A program made the position numbers and the translations under genes. This document shows, piece by piece, positions 42,678 through 53,396 of a stretch of DNA of 64,000 nucleotides (position 1 is its first letter; each line of letters starts with the position of its first letter). The notes below the pieces were generated by a model that was not told the origin of the DNA, did no database searches, and saw nothing but the letters and a program-made list of their open reading frames with translations. The stretch comes from Photobacterium lipolyticum (lineage in GTDB: Bacteria > Pseudomonadota > Gammaproteobacteria > Enterobacterales > Vibrionaceae), in the NCBI RefSeq assembly GCF_003026475.1, contig NZ_PYMC01000004.1:186001-250000 (forward strand), written 5' to 3'.

Positions 42678-42969
42678 TCCAGCTCTGTTTTCTCGGGTTG
42701 AGTAATTATCTGGATTTTCTGTTGGTGATAAAAAAGCTTTAGTCGCGAAAAATAATTGCCCCAGAGAGACTAAACTAAACGACAAGATCCTGCCGTTCGC
42801 TAGCCCATTTGCCCTAACAAATACCCGCTAGACAGCAACATTTGGCAGTCTTTCTGAAAAAAGCGGCACGAATGGTCATTTAATGAGCCTAAACCTATGT
42901 TCTGTTCGCAGTAATAAGTGATATACTCCGGCACCGAACTGTGAACCTCATTTTCTATAGAGTAAGACA

Positions 42970-45057
42970 ATGACAGATTTATCTAAATACAGAAACATTG
43001 GTATTTTCGCGCACGTTGATGCGGGTAAAACCACTACTACTGAGCGTATCCTGAAACTTACTGGTCAAATCCACAAGACCGGTGAAGTTCATGATGGTGA
43101 ATCAACAACTGACTTCATGGAACAGGAAGCTGAGCGCGGAATAACTATCCAGTCAGCAGCTGTAAGCTGTTTCTGGAAAGATCACCGCTTTAACGTTATC
43201 GATACTCCTGGACACGTTGACTTTACAGTTGAAGTATACCGTTCACTGAAAGTACTTGATGGCGGTATCGGTGTATTCTGTGGTTCTGGTGGTGTTGAGC
43301 CTCAGTCAGAAACTAACTGGCGTTACGCGAACGACTCAGAAGTAGCACGTGTCATTTTCGTAAACAAACTGGACCGTATGGGTGCAGATTTCTTCAGCGT
43401 TGTTGACCAGATTAAGAAAGTACTGGGTGCAGTACCTCTAGTTATGACGCTACCAATCGGCCGTGAAGATGACTTCGTCGGTGTTGTTGACGTACTAAAC
43501 CGTCAAGCATACGTTTGGGATGAGACTGGTCTGCCAGAAAACTACGAGATCAAAGAAGTCCCTGCGGACATGGTTGATGACGTAGAAGCTTACCGTGAAG
43601 AGATGATCGAAACTGCTGTTGAGCAGGACGACGACCTACTGGAAGCTTACATGGAAGGCGAAGAGCCTTCTATCGAAGACATCAAGCGTTGTATCCGTAA
43701 AGGTACTCGTGATTGTACGTTCTTCCCTACTTTCTGTGGTTCTGCATTCAAAAACAAAGGTATGCAGCTAGTACTTGACGCAGTTGTTGACTACCTGCCG
43801 TCTCCAACAGAAGTTGATCCACAGCCGCTAACAGATCCAGAAACTGGTGAGCCAACTGGTGAAGTTGCAACAGTATCTGTTGATGAGCCACTAAAAGCGC
43901 TAGCGTTCAAAATTATGGACGACCGTTTCGGTGCACTAACCTTCGTTCGTATCTACTCAGGTAAGTTGAACAAAGGCGACACCATCCTTAACAGTGCTAC
44001 TGGTAAGACTGAGCGTATCGGCCGTATGGTTGAAATGCAGGCGGATCAGCGTAACGAACTTTCTAGCGCTCAAGCTGGTGATATCATCGCGATCGTTGGT
44101 ATGAAGAACGTTCAGACTGGTCACACTCTTTGTGATGTTAAGCACGAGTGTACGCTTGAAGCAATGATCTTCCCTACTCCAGTAATCTCAATTGCTGTTA
44201 CGCCTAAAGATAAAGGCGGTTCTGAGAAAATGGGTATCGCGATCGGTAAAATGGTTGCAGAAGATCCATCTTTCCAGGTTGAAACTGACGAAGAAACTGG
44301 CGAAACCATCCTTAAAGGCATGGGTGAGCTTCACCTAGATATCAAAGTTGATATCCTTAAGCGTACTTACGGCGTTGACCTTATCGTTGGTGCACCTCAG
44401 GTTGCTTACCGTGAAACTATCACTCAAGCAGTTGAAGATAGCTACACGCACAAGAAACAGTCTGGTGGTTCTGGCCAATTCGGTAAGATTGATTACTTCA
44501 TGCGCCCTGGCGAAGTGGGTTCTGGCTTTACGTTCAAATCATCTGTTGTTGGTGGTAACGTACCTAAAGAATTCTGGCCTGCAATCGAGAAAGGCTTCAA
44601 GGGCATGATGGATACCGGTGTTCTAGCTGGCTTCCCTGTTCTTGACGTTGAAATTGAGCTAGTTGACGGTGGCTTCCACGCAGTCGATTCATCTGCAGTA
44701 GCATTCGAAATCGCAGCGAAAGGCGCATTCCGTCAGTCTATGCCTAAAGCGGGTGCTCAGCTTCTTGAGCCAATCATGCACGTTGACGTGTTCACTCCAG
44801 AAGATCACGTTGGTGACGTTATCGGTGACCTTAACCGTCGTCGTGGCATGATCAAAGACCAAATGGCTGGTCTGACTGGTTCTCGTATTAAAGCTGATGT
44901 TCCTCTTTCAGAAATGTTTGGTTACATCGGTCACCTACGTACAATGACATCTGGTCGTGGTCAGTTCTCTATGGAGTTCTCACACTACGCACCATGTCCA
45001 GCAAACGTTGCTGAAACAGTAATCGCAGAAGTTAAAGCGGCTAACGCGAAGAAGTAA
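42970..45057 (+). CDS. fusA2: Elongation factor G, second copy type (EF-G2)
   Basis: A 695-residue translational GTPase. G1 is [16 protein letters not shown]2 [14 protein letters not shown]3 [11 protein letters not shown] and G4 NKLDRMG, followed by the EF-G II-V domains ending at [15 protein letters not shown]. The sequence ([15 protein letters not shown]) marks the EF-G2 paralogue found beside the normal fusA of the str operon in many gammaproteobacteria; no rpsL/rpsG/tuf are nearby. Codon choice is much more biased (GGT, CGT, GTT, ACT, CTA) than in neighbours, pointing to high expression. The 292 bases upstream hold no other gene; a TATACT -10 candidate is at 42922. A strong terminator follows. 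Confidence 0.95.
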   Translation: MTDLSKYRNIGIFAHVDAGKTTTTERILKLTGQIHKTGEVHDGESTTDFMEQEAERGITIQSAAVSCFWKDHRFNVIDTPGHVDFTVEVYRSLKVLDGGIGVFCGSGGVEPQSETNWRYANDSEVARVIFVNKLDRMGADFFSVVDQIKKVLGAVPLVMTLPIGREDDFVGVVDVLNRQAYVWDETGLPENYEIKEVPADMVDDVEAYREEMIETAVEQDDDLLEAYMEGEEPSIEDIKRCIRKGTRDCTFFPTFCGSAFKNKGMQLVLDAVVDYLPSPTEVDPQPLTDPETGEPTGEVATVSVDEPLKALAFKIMDDRFGALTFVRIYSGKLNKGDTILNSATGKTERIGRMVEMQADQRNELSSAQAGDIIAIVGMKNVQTGHTLCDVKHECTLEAMIFPTPVISIAVTPKDKGGSEKMGIAIGKMVAEDPSFQVETDEETGETILKGMGELHLDIKVDILKRTYGVDLIVGAPQVAYRETITQAVEDSYTHKKQSGGSGQFGKIDYFMRPGEVGSGFTFKSSVVGGNVPKEFWPAIEKGFKGMMDTGVLAGFPVLDVEIELVDGGFHAVDSSAVAFEIAAKGAFRQSMPKAGAQLLEPIMHVDVFTPEDHVGDVIGDLNRRRGMIKDQMAGLTGSRIKADVPLSEMFGYIGHLRTMTSGRGQFSMEFSHYAPCPANVAETVIAEVKAANAKK

Positions 45058-45082
45058 TTCTTCCTTTAAGCTTTAACTGATA

Positions 45083-45118
45083 AAAGCCCCGATAGTGAAA
45101 GCTATTGGGGCTTTTTTT
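45083..45118 (+). terminator. Terminator of fusA2
   Basis: AAAGCCCCGATAGTGAAAGCTATTGGGGCTTT-type hairpin (arms AAAGCCCC and GGGGCTTT, with inner ATAG/CTAT) followed by seven Ts. Confidence 0.9.
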
Positions 45119-45129
45119 ATCTTTCGCAA

Positions 45130-45153
45130 AGAAAAAGCCTCCGAAGAGGCTTT
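45130..45153 (-). terminator. Terminator of the C69 dipeptidase gene
   Basis: On the minus strand AAAGCCTCTTCGGAGGCTTTTTCTTT forms an 8-9-bp stem with a T-rich tail, 26 bases after the dipeptidase stop. Confidence 0.8.
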
Positions 45154-45178
45154 CGTTATTTTAAAATCCCTGTCGGGA

Positions 45179-46651
45179 TCACAAACTCATAATTTTCTTA
45201 AACTCTTCTTCTGAATATTTCTTCTCGGTACTTTTGGTTAAGTCAGTCATCATTTTGTAGCGAATTTCAGTCGCCATGGTTAAGGTGCGCTGCAATTGAC
45301 CATAAGAATAATCAGATGCCATATCCAATGCGGCTTGCTTGTCAGACTTGTACAGCGTTTTTAGGGTCTGATCCATATTACTGACCTGCTTATACAACTT
45401 GGTTTCTTCTTTATCCCAGATGGCTTTCAGCATCGGCAAATATTTTTCGGGCTTAGCTGTCGCTAATGCCGTCAAGCTTCTAAATTGCCAGTAAGCCGAA
45501 TCATCGGTGTAGGTATCGCTGCCGATAGTGTATGGGGTTGGATAGTCCCGTAAATTGCCATACAAAGGTACCAATACCGATTCAGCCAATACCCCATAAC
45601 TTTGCCAGATCATCCCCTGGAGTTCATGAGGCATTTCTTTACGAAGCTGAATAATGTGCGACTCTAACTGCCGCTCAACACGAATTGGACGTTGGCCATC
45701 TTCTTCCAGTGTTGTCCCTTCGTAGGTTGCACTCAGAACGTTCGCCACATCTTGCACTGAGAGTTTGCTATCTGGCTTCATAAATAATGGATACTGTTGC
45801 TGGCGCGTTGCCTGCTTGTTTGAGGCCGTAAGCATATTCTGCCCCAGCCATTCGCGGTCGATATTATACGTGTCACCGATAACGCCAAAAGCTTTGGCAA
45901 AGTTGAATGACTCCGCATCGGGAGCTTTCAGCAGCTGATTGTCTGTTACAAATTCCAGCAGCCCTTTGGAGTGCATGATATTTTTATCATTGAGATTTAC
46001 ACCATGTACCCGCAAGCCGTTCGCAATCATGGCATAACTGTCGTCTGGTACTTTTGCCGCAATCCAGTGATGGCCAGAGCCGATCTCAAATAACCAGGCT
46101 TCATTGACATCGGCAATATACAGGCTATTCCCTTCGCCAGCACCATAGGTTTCAATATAGTGACCCAGTAATTCAACCCCCTCTTTCGCGGTTTTAACCT
46201 GCGGTAAAATGAGGGTCGGAATAATGGCTTCGATGATGCCATCATCAATCAGCGGATCAACAGCTTTCGCATTATCATTCAATTCTGCACTGGTTGTGGC
46301 TGAAACCGCCACATTGAATTCGTTAATACCACGTTCTTCATAATATTTACCCGCACTGTCAACGGTATTCGCATCCCAATCCGGAATCGCAGAATAGGCA
46401 TAAAACTGGTCAGGCATTGGCACTATCAGGCCATTGCCAAGCTTCCACTCTCCCGCTTCATTCGTCTGAGCCGGACGATAAGCCAAATATTTATTCCAAT
46501 TATTAATACCAAAATCTTCGTTTCGGGCAATCATGATACTGCTATCAACAGAAGCCCCTTTGCCGACAATCAAGCCGGTACAAGCGTCAGCGCTCATGCT
46601 TAAAGCTGACAAGATCGCAGCCGACAGTAAGGTGACAGAAGTTTTGTTCAT
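45179..46651 (-). CDS. C69-family dipeptidase, exported
   Basis: A 490-residue N-terminal nucleophile hydrolase of the PepD/C69 family. The signal peptide ends SADA, directly followed by CTGLIVGKGA; cleavage there exposes the catalytic Cys, as the family requires. Other signatures are IARNEDFG, EAWLFEIGSGHHWIAAKVPDD and the RVHG region. It would cleave dipeptides in the periplasm or outside. Single gene with a clear terminator; long AT-rich upstream region. Confidence 0.9.
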   Translation of the reverse strand: MNKTSVTLLSAAILSALSMSADACTGLIVGKGASVDSSIMIARNEDFGINNWNKYLAYRPAQTNEAGEWKLGNGLIVPMPDQFYAYSAIPDWDANTVDSAGKYYEERGINEFNVAVSATTSAELNDNAKAVDPLIDDGIIEAIIPTLILPQVKTAKEGVELLGHYIETYGAGEGNSLYIADVNEAWLFEIGSGHHWIAAKVPDDSYAMIANGLRVHGVNLNDKNIMHSKGLLEFVTDNQLLKAPDAESFNFAKAFGVIGDTYNIDREWLGQNMLTASNKQATRQQQYPLFMKPDSKLSVQDVANVLSATYEGTTLEEDGQRPIRVERQLESHIIQLRKEMPHELQGMIWQSYGVLAESVLVPLYGNLRDYPTPYTIGSDTYTDDSAYWQFRSLTALATAKPEKYLPMLKAIWDKEETKLYKQVSNMDQTLKTLYKSDKQAALDMASDYSYGQLQRTLTMATEIRYKMMTDLTKSTEKKYSEEEFKKIMSL

Positions 46652-46729
46652 CGTATCTCTCCATGCGTCATTATTTTAATTATTGGTACCGATCCAGTTT
46701 ATTCCTCTGATGAATCTAATTTTGTATAG

Positions 46730-46852
46730 GTGATCACGCCATTAAGAGGAGATGGATTGGAATTAAAGAAACAAGACATTGATCTCGATTTAATCTTAGT
46801 TCGAGACCTTACTGGGTATAAACAACACAGTGAAAAGAGAGAGAAACGATAA
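46730..46852 (+). other. Unrecognised 40-codon frame
   Basis: From GTG 46730 the product starts VITPLRGDGLELKKQDIDL and ends KQHSEKREKR. The composition looks protein-like, and AAGAGGAG lies inside rather than before it. It is followed by a 9-bp perfect hairpin. It may be the tail of a lost gene. No family recognised. Confidence 0.2.
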
Positions 46853-46952
46853 CAGGGCAAGTGACGGCAGCATTTATCAATGCTGCCCGTACTTAATTAA
46901 GCGTGGGTAACTAGTACTGCATCACAGAACTTTTGGCGAGTTCAGTTACCAA

Positions 46953-47056
46953 ACGTCATCATTCCGTAAAGTGAGGCACGAACTTATACGGAATCTAAGG
47001 CGCACACGGTTAGAACTGGATCCCGGATATCTCGTACCTCGATTCCGGGATGACGT
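46953..47056. repeat. Palindromic intergenic repeat element
   Basis: Bounded by ACGTCATC and its exact complement GATGACGT. Inside are two smaller inverted repeats: ATTCCGTA/TACGGAAT and TCCCGGA/TTCCGGGA. No coding capacity. It resembles REP/BIME or MITE-type palindromic units. Confidence 0.5.
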
Positions 47057-47086
47057 GCTTAAGTGCTTAAGTGCTTAGGTGCTTCA
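47055..47086 (+). repeat. Tandem repeat, 8-base unit x4
   Basis: GTGCTTAA, GTGCTTAA, GTGCTTAG, GTGCTTCA in direct succession just beyond the palindromic element and 45 bases after the torS stop. Confidence 0.8.
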
Positions 47087-47130
47087 ACTATTCATAATTT
47101 ATGTGAAAGAGTAGCTTTACTGAGTAACTA

Positions 47131-50085
47131 TTATTTTGATATAAACGCCGCTTCCAGTGCCTGTTTGGATTGCTCGAATACGTCTGCAAGTTCATCAATG
47201 TTCAGGCCATCCACTGAACCTTCTTGACCTGCTTTTTCAAACACTGAACACCTGTCGTACAAACGCATCAGCCCCATGGTACCAGCTGCGCCTTTGAGGG
47301 TATGGGCCTGTTTGGATGTTTCATTCATATCACCGGCCTCAATTGCCGCTTCGAGCTTTTGCAGCGTCTCACCGGATGATGTCGCAAACAGGTGGATCAG
47401 GCGCTGGACCTGAGCTTCGCCTAACACCTGCAGATCATTGCCCAGTACGGATTCTCGTAAAATGGGCTCATCCGTCAGAGTTTTCACTTCGCAAACGTCA
47501 GCTTCAATCGTTTCCGTTTCTTCCAGTTTCTCCTCCACCGCCAGTGCACCTTGTTCTATCGCCACGCGTTTATCCCCTTTCAGAATGCTATTGATGGTCT
47601 CAATTAACTGCTTTTCAACCAACGGTTTAGGTAAAAAACCTGCAAAACCAGACGTAAGATAGATTTCTACTTCTTCCCGGAAAACATGAGCAGAAAAAGC
47701 CACCATCGGGGTTGGTTCACGCCACGATTCACCGTGCTTAGCGGCTTCAATTCGGCGCAAACGGTGAAGTAGTGTCACCCCATCGGTATCGGGTAAATGT
47801 ATATCGAGCAGTGCCATATCAAACTCATGCACGCGATAAGCTTGCTCAGCGGCGTTACCGTCTGAGGCAATAACAACGGTATGGCCCAGGCGCTTGAGAA
47901 AACCTTCCGCTACCAGGCTGTTTACCGGATTATCCTCCACCAGTAAAATGAATGCCGACGGTACGTTCATTACCTGCTTATCAATAACTTGCGACTGCTT
48001 ACCTTGTTCCAGTTGAATCGTGAACCAGAAACAGCTGCCTTCATTCAATGTGGAGTGCAGACCTATCTCACCATCCATCGCCGCAATAATATGCTTGCTG
48101 ATAGCGAGTCCCAGACCGGTTCCGCCAATCGCTCTGCGACCGTCTTCGGCCTGATGGAAAGCGTTAAACAACGTCTCTTGTTCACTCTTGGCGATACCAA
48201 TCCCGGTATCTTCCACCTTAAATAACAGCTCATCAGCCTGCTGGGGATTCATGCTTACCTGAATTTTCACATGGCCTTCATCGGTAAACTTAATGGCATT
48301 CGCCACCAGATTCACCAATACCTGACGAATACGGGTCACATCTCCAACCCAAATATCACTGATCTGCTCATCAATGTCGCTGATCAGCTGAATACGCTTC
48401 GCCAATGCGCGGCTCTCAAGCATGTTATAGACGTCGGTGAGCAGTTCAGACAGAGAAAAATCTGCCGCACGAATATCCAAGTGGCCAGCTTCAATTTTGG
48501 AGTAGTCGAGAATATCGTTAAGGATATCAAGCAAGGTTTCACCACTGCGGTGGATCACCTCCAGGTATTTCGCCTGTTGATGATTAAGCCCGGTATCCCC
48601 CAACAACGATGCGGTGCCTAATACCCCATTCATTGGGGTACGAATTTCATGGCTCATGGTGGCGAGAAATGCAGATTTCGCCCGGTTGGCTTTTTCTGCC
48701 TCAGCTCGCGCTTTATAGTGGTTCTTCACTTCGAGATTTAAGCGAGCATTGGTTTTTTCCAGCTCACAGGTTCGCTGTACCACCAAATCCTCCAGACTTG
48801 TTTTATGCTGCTGCAGTTCGTGGCGGATTTTTGATTCAACTTGCGCCAGACGATAACGTTCAGAGGCGGTATCTCGTGCAACGATGATCGCTCGTCCCAT
48901 CTGGGCCAGCTCATCGTCACCTTTAATTGTTAAGCGAATTTCCAAGTCGCCACGTGCCAGAGATAACAGTGCCTGGCTGTAATCATTGATCCGGCGGATC
49001 ACCCGGGCATACACGAAACGCCACATGATCAATACCAGTGCCAGCATACCAATTGCTGAGATACCAATAAGACTGCTTCTTGCTAACGTCAGGGTTTGAT
49101 CCACTTCAGATATCGCAAGCTGAGTCCCCTTATTGGCAGCATCGATGATGTCATCAACCCGGGTATTTAGCTGCTGAAACAAAACCAGATTCTGTTGATC
49201 AAGCCGTTCTACATCTTGTTTGGCGTACAGCAGCTGTTCCAATGTTGCGAAAAGCAAACCACCACGGTTCAATCTTTCGGTCAGCTCCCCCAACTGCAAA
49301 GAACGATTAGGATCTTCAACCGATTTCACCCGTTGGCTCATCACGCTAACGGCATTCATAAAGCGCGCTTTCAACTCGGAAAGGGCTTTGATATCAGTCT
49401 GTCGATTAGAATCATCAAGTATATTAATCACCTGAAGCGACAAGAAACGCAGTTCGAATAAGCGCTCCGATAAATCCATATCGACTTCGACCAAGCTATC
49501 GAGTGCTTGATATACTGCCGGGTTGTCTCCCGCTGCCACTAAATCATAGATACGTGAAACGTTGGCAAGAGCAATGGTGTTGGCATTTGAAACCTGAGAT
49601 TGCGATAAAGAATCAATCTGCTGTGTCGCCGCCGACATTTCGTCGGTCAAAAGATGGACTTGCTCTTGCAGATCAATCTGGCGCCCCACTAACAGCCCTA
49701 ACAGCGCTAAGTTATCGACAATGTTTTTGACGTCTTCTTCCAGTTGCGTCATTAGATCGTTCTCAAATGAATACCGATCCAACGCCATCAGGCTTTTTTT
49801 CAACCCTTCGATATGAATAGTAAGTGCCCGCCCCTGCCGTTGGCGTTCACTCTCGTCTTTCGATTTTGCCAGCACCTGAGCCGTAAAAATAATACGTGTG
49901 CTGAGATCAGATAGTTGCCGCGCTTCAGCCAATGCAGGCACGGCAGAATTAATAACGGTGCGTTCGGTTTTAGCAACCAGCGAGAAACCGGCCACGCCAA
50001 TGACCACGGCAATAATCATCAGTCCAGCCATGGCTGAGAAGGCTAACAGTAGTTTTCGACCAATACTGTTTCGGGTAAATGACAT
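47131..50085 (-). CDS. torS: TMAO sensor hybrid histidine kinase TorS
   Basis: A 984-residue kinase. TM1 (~13-36), a large helical periplasmic sensor (~37-335), TM2 (~336-357), HAMP, a coiled coil, HisKA with His479 (MSHEIRTPM), HATPase ([12 protein letters not shown]), receiver ([13 protein letters not shown]) and Hpt ([11 protein letters not shown]). The size, helical sensor and phosphorelay order match TorS, which relays trimethylamine-N-oxide (TMAO) presence to TorR. The divergent torT supports the name. torR and the torCAD reductase genes are not in this window. Confidence 0.92.
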   Translation of the reverse strand: MSFTRNSIGRKLLLAFSAMAGLMIIAVVIGVAGFSLVAKTERTVINSAVPALAEARQLSDLSTRIIFTAQVLAKSKDESERQRQGRALTIHIEGLKKSLMALDRYSFENDLMTQLEEDVKNIVDNLALLGLLVGRQIDLQEQVHLLTDEMSAATQQIDSLSQSQVSNANTIALANVSRIYDLVAAGDNPAVYQALDSLVEVDMDLSERLFELRFLSLQVINILDDSNRQTDIKALSELKARFMNAVSVMSQRVKSVEDPNRSLQLGELTERLNRGGLLFATLEQLLYAKQDVERLDQQNLVLFQQLNTRVDDIIDAANKGTQLAISEVDQTLTLARSSLIGISAIGMLALVLIMWRFVYARVIRRINDYSQALLSLARGDLEIRLTIKGDDELAQMGRAIIVARDTASERYRLAQVESKIRHELQQHKTSLEDLVVQRTCELEKTNARLNLEVKNHYKARAEAEKANRAKSAFLATMSHEIRTPMNGVLGTASLLGDTGLNHQQAKYLEVIHRSGETLLDILNDILDYSKIEAGHLDIRAADFSLSELLTDVYNMLESRALAKRIQLISDIDEQISDIWVGDVTRIRQVLVNLVANAIKFTDEGHVKIQVSMNPQQADELLFKVEDTGIGIAKSEQETLFNAFHQAEDGRRAIGGTGLGLAISKHIIAAMDGEIGLHSTLNEGSCFWFTIQLEQGKQSQVIDKQVMNVPSAFILLVEDNPVNSLVAEGFLKRLGHTVVIASDGNAAEQAYRVHEFDMALLDIHLPDTDGVTLLHRLRRIEAAKHGESWREPTPMVAFSAHVFREEVEIYLTSGFAGFLPKPLVEKQLIETINSILKGDKRVAIEQGALAVEEKLEETETIEADVCEVKTLTDEPILRESVLGNDLQVLGEAQVQRLIHLFATSSGETLQKLEAAIEAGDMNETSKQAHTLKGAAGTMGLMRLYDRCSVFEKAGQEGSVDGLNIDELADVFEQSKQALEAAFISK

Positions 50086-50166
50086 AGATCAGTACCATAT
50101 ATCTAAAAAATTGGGTTTAACCCCATAACAGAAAGCATTACTATTTTGCCAGCGATACAGGTATAG

Positions 50167-51261
50167 ATGCTAATAATGATGTTCAAAATGCGCGTATTTT
50201 CTTTTTTATTCCTCTTTTTCTCTTTCCACTCAGCATATGGGAGGCAGGTGATCACCCATCAGCCACCATTTTCGACCGATAAGAAACCACAGGCAATCAC
50301 CTATCAGCCACTTCAGTCAGCCTCAAAACCGTGGAAAATTTGTGCGGTATATCCGCACCTGAAGGATTCTTACTGGCTGTCTATTAATTACGGCATGATT
50401 GAACAGGCGAAACAAACTGGCATTCAACTCACGGTGTTAGAAGCGGGTGGTTACCTTAATCTGGAAAAACAACAAACCCAGCTAAGCTACTGCCGTCAAT
50501 GGGGGGCAGATGCCATTATTTTAGGAACGGTAGACAGCAAAGCCTACAACGGGATGCTCTCTCAACTCACGGGGAATATACCCGTTTTTGCTACCATTAA
50601 TGATATCGACATGAATGATCCTGACATTCAACAGCATGTTAAAGCGAAGGTTGGTGTAGATTGGTACTTCATGGGAAAACAGACCGGTGATTTTCTGGCT
50701 AAACGCCACCCAAAAGGCAGTGGTAAAGTGAAGGTCGCCTGGCTACCGGGGCCACAGCAACGAGGTGGAACGAAACCAGTGACCCAAGGCTTTCATGACG
50801 CAGTGAAAAACAGTGATATCGAAATCATAACAACCCTGTGGGCTGACAACAGCAAAGAACTGCAACGTAATCTGATCCAGCAACTCTTCACCTCCCATCC
50901 GGACATTGACTATATTGCAGGTGGTGCCGTGGCCGCGGAAGTGGCTATCAGTGAATTACGGGCAAGAAAGAAAACAGGTGACATTAAGATCGTATCAACT
51001 TACCTCAGTCATGGTGTCTATCGCGGACTTCGCCGAGGAAAAATTCTGTTTTCGCCAACCGATAAAATGGCCCAACAAGCCAGGCTCTCTATCGATCAGG
51101 CTATACGATATCTGGAGAATAAACCCGTTGAATTGGATCTGGCCCCAAAAATTGAGCCATTAACACCCAGCCATTTACCCGCTCAGGTCATTCTTGAATC
51201 TTTATCCCCTGCTGAGTTCAGACCGGCTTTTAATGTGATTAATCATAAAGTCGTGCGTTAG
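50167..51261 (+). CDS. torT: Periplasmic TMAO-binding protein TorT
   Basis: A 364-residue LacI/RbsB-type periplasmic binding protein with a signal peptide (FSFLFLFFSFHSAYG). WKICAVYPHLKDSYWLSINY and GVDWYFMGKQTGDFLAKRHP are TorT signatures. It binds TMAO and then engages the TorS periplasmic domain. Starts at 50167, 50176 and 50179 are all possible; 50167 has AGG five bases upstream. Only about 80 bases separate it from the divergent torS, so the two share a control region. Confidence 0.93.
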   Translation: MLIMMFKMRVFSFLFLFFSFHSAYGRQVITHQPPFSTDKKPQAITYQPLQSASKPWKICAVYPHLKDSYWLSINYGMIEQAKQTGIQLTVLEAGGYLNLEKQQTQLSYCRQWGADAIILGTVDSKAYNGMLSQLTGNIPVFATINDIDMNDPDIQQHVKAKVGVDWYFMGKQTGDFLAKRHPKGSGKVKVAWLPGPQQRGGTKPVTQGFHDAVKNSDIEIITTLWADNSKELQRNLIQQLFTSHPDIDYIAGGAVAAEVAISELRARKKTGDIKIVSTYLSHGVYRGLRRGKILFSPTDKMAQQARLSIDQAIRYLENKPVELDLAPKIEPLTPSHLPAQVILESLSPAEFRPAFNVINHKVVR

Positions 51262-51425
51262 GCATGTGTGGGGATATTCCCCTTAGGGTGTGCCTATTGA
51301 AAATCAATGAGCCAGCTTATACTTTCAAGTAATTAGGTTGTACAACGCAAGTGAGCTCTGATATTAATGCAGCTATAAATGATAACTCTATTCATTAGTG
51401 GATAATAAGAAGGTTGGAGCCCTAC

Positions 51426-51884
51426 ATGCAAGTCACAACGCGTACCATGCAAAAAAGCAAGCATATCGCTTTAGTTGCACATGATAACTATAAAAAACAT
51501 CTTCTGCGCTGGACAGTAGAGCACAAGGACAGGCTGAAGGATCATGTGCTTTATGCCACCGGAACGACGGGCCACCTGCTAGCAAAAGAAACAGGCCTTA
51601 ATATTAACTGCATGCTAAGCGGCCCGCTAGGTGGCGACCAGCAGTTGGGTGCGCTGATTTCCGAAGGCAAAATCGACATGATGATTTTCTTCTGGGATCC
51701 ATTAAACTCTGTACCTCATGACCCGGATGTGAAGGCCTTACTGCGTATTTCTGCCGTATGGAACGTACCAGTTGCGACCAACCGCGCCAGTGCCAACTTT
51801 ATGATTACTTCCCCTCTGCTGGATCAGGAAGTTGACATCGAGATCCCGGATTACGAGGCCTATCTGGCTGAACGCACTCTTTAA
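51426..51884 (+). CDS. mgsA: Methylglyoxal synthase
   Basis: 152 residues, the same length as E. coli Mgs[15 protein letters not shown] is the phosphate-binding N-terminal loop, ATGTTGHLL and [14 protein letters not shown] the substrate loops, and MIFFWDPL carries the catalytic Asp. It converts dihydroxyacetone phosphate to methylglyoxal. ATG 51426 with AAGGTTGGAG upstream is preferred over the in-frame TTG 51414. A terminator follows at 51919. Confidence 0.96.
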   Translation: MQVTTRTMQKSKHIALVAHDNYKKHLLRWTVEHKDRLKDHVLYATGTTGHLLAKETGLNINCMLSGPLGGDQQLGALISEGKIDMMIFFWDPLNSVPHDPDVKALLRISAVWNVPVATNRASANFMITSPLLDQEVDIEIPDYEAYLAERTL

Positions 51885-52413
51885 TACCCATCGAACAATT
51901 ATTCCGATTGATATAGAAGTCTTCAGGGAACTGAAGGCTTTTTTGCCCTCCCAAGGTCAACATCCCAGCCCGCTTCCCCCCTTTTGCTCGTCGTCATAAC
52001 CCATCTATCATAGAGAAAACTAATTAGTCCAAATTCAGGCAAGATTTTATTATTAGATATATGCTGATTGGTATACCCAAGTTACCTCAAGATGCAGGAT
52101 TCAGAGTGATACCAGCCAGTTCAATTCAAGGAAAATGTGCGAAGGAATGACTGGTCCTTTCGAGAGCATTTGACACCGAAGTGGGCTGGCTGGATCACTC
52201 CCGAAGGGCGAGTTTTCCCGGCTCTAATGTTGCGTTGCTGATTTTTGATGTAGAGTAACTATATCTGCAAATCAGCGCCTGACCTTAGTGCCTGGAAATT
52301 CTCGCTGAAACGAGCATCTTGAGGTAACTTGGGTATATAAAAATAAGATTATAAACAGTTATTGATACTTCGAAGACTTGGAATGTGATGCGCAATAAAT
52401 GAGGTAGTGGCAT
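51885..52413. other. Intergenic region with terminator and MITE-like element
   Basis: Holds the mgsA terminator (51919-51944: GTCTTCAG/CTGAAGGC then TTTTTT), about 130 bases of featureless AT-rich sequence and the inverted-repeat element at 52072-52337. The remaining 76 bases should contain the promoter of the MDR gene. Confidence 0.7.
52072..52337. mobile_element. MITE-like non-coding element, 266 bp
   Basis: Both ends carry the same 24-base sequence in inverted orientation without mismatch: TATACCCAAGTTACCTCAAG plus ATGC. No open frame inside. The ends are bordered by TA, consistent with TA-target insertion. Partial copies of the end occur at 30825, 39988 and 59785 in this window. It is non-autonomous; the transposase that moves it is not here. 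Confidence 0.75.
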
Positions 52414-53394
52414 ATGAAAGCATGGAAACTTACCCTGCCGGAAGGACTGGCGTGTCTGAAACTCACCAGAGCCCAGAAACCCACTCCTGCCGCAGGTGAA
52501 GTGTGCGTTAAAGTGGCCGCCGTCGGGCTAAATCCAATGGATTATAAACTAGCCTCCTGGGGCTATGCTACCTGGCAGTATCCGCAAATTATCGGTCTTG
52601 ATGTTACCGGTACTGTCGCAACCGTGGGCCGAGATGTCACCAATTTCAAACCTGGCGACCGGGTTCTCTTTTTTGCCGACCCCCGATCTGCGGGTGGTTT
52701 TGCTGAATATGCCACCTGCAAAGCAATAGCCGTCAGCCGTATTCCCGACACACTCGAATTCCATCATGCTGCCGCGCTGCCCTGTGCGGGTTACAGTGCC
52801 TGGCTGGCAGTTTATGACAAGTTACAGGTTGAAGCCAGTCAGCATATTGCCATCACCGGTGCGGGGGGAGGTGTCGGCGGGTTTGCCGCCCAACTAGCGA
52901 AACTGGCGGGGGCGACTGTCTACGCTATTGCCGGAAAAAAACACCACCAGCGACTGTTAGGATATGGTATCGACGCCGTCATCGATCCAGATAAAGAAAA
53001 TGTGGCAATGCGGCTGATCGAGCTGACAGAAGCTCAGTTAGTGCATAGTGTGATTGACTGTGTGTCGGCTAAATCGGGCAGTATAATGAGTGCCCTAATC
53101 CGCTATAACGGTCAAATCGTCATGGTCGCCGATCAGTTCAACCAAGTGCCATTACTGGCAACCACTAAGGCACTGAGCATACATGAAGTTGCCTTGCACG
53201 GCACCTTTGCCCATGGTACCGCTGAGCATATTCACCACCTCGCCGATATCGGCAACAGCCTGAGCAATCTCGTTGCAGAAGGCAAGCTTGATCCGATGGT
53301 TGAGCAAGTCTTGCCTTTTGATCAACTTACCGACGGCCTGCAACAACTGAAAGACCACCGCCATAGCGGCAAACTGGTCGTCAAGGTCGGATAG
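52414..53394 (+). CDS. Zinc-independent MDR oxidoreductase (quinone oxidoreductase-like)
   Basis: A 326-residue medium-chain dehydrogenase/reductase. The N-terminal GroES-like domain has AAVGLNPMDYKLASWG and GLDVTGTVATVGRDV; the Rossmann domain has ITGAGGGVGGFAAQLAKLAG as the NADPH loop, and HSGKLVVKV closes the protein. The structural-zinc Cys cluster of alcohol dehydrogenases is absent, which places it with quinone oxidoreductases or enoyl reductases. Substrate unknown. GAGGTAGTG lies before ATG 52414. Its stop is two bases from a misplaced helD fragment. Confidence 0.88.
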   Translation: MKAWKLTLPEGLACLKLTRAQKPTPAAGEVCVKVAAVGLNPMDYKLASWGYATWQYPQIIGLDVTGTVATVGRDVTNFKPGDRVLFFADPRSAGGFAEYATCKAIAVSRIPDTLEFHHAAALPCAGYSAWLAVYDKLQVEASQHIAITGAGGGVGGFAAQLAKLAGATVYAIAGKKHHQRLLGYGIDAVIDPDKENVAMRLIELTEAQLVHSVIDCVSAKSGSIMSALIRYNGQIVMVADQFNQVPLLATTKALSIHEVALHGTFAHGTAEHIHHLADIGNSLSNLVAEGKLDPMVEQVLPFDQLTDGLQQLKDHRHSGKLVVKVG

Positions 53395-53396
53395 TA

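Larger units (their letters stand above)
46652..47130. other. Intergenic region with repeats
   Basis: Besides the dipeptidase promoter it contains a 40-codon frame (46730-46852), a perfect 9-bp hairpin GGCAGCATT/AATGCTGCC (46866-46887), a palindromic element (46953-47056) and a four-copy 8-base tandem repeat (47055-47086). No recognised gene. Confidence 0.6.

Noticed and set aside
42899-42927. Full -35/-10 promoter for fusA2
   Set aside because: TATACT is a fair -10 box, but the sequence 17 bases upstream (GTTCTG) is a poor -35; only the -10 is mentioned.
47055-47086. CRISPR-like array
   Set aside because: The units are 8 bases long with no spacers; it is a simple tandem repeat. No CRISPR array was seen anywhere.
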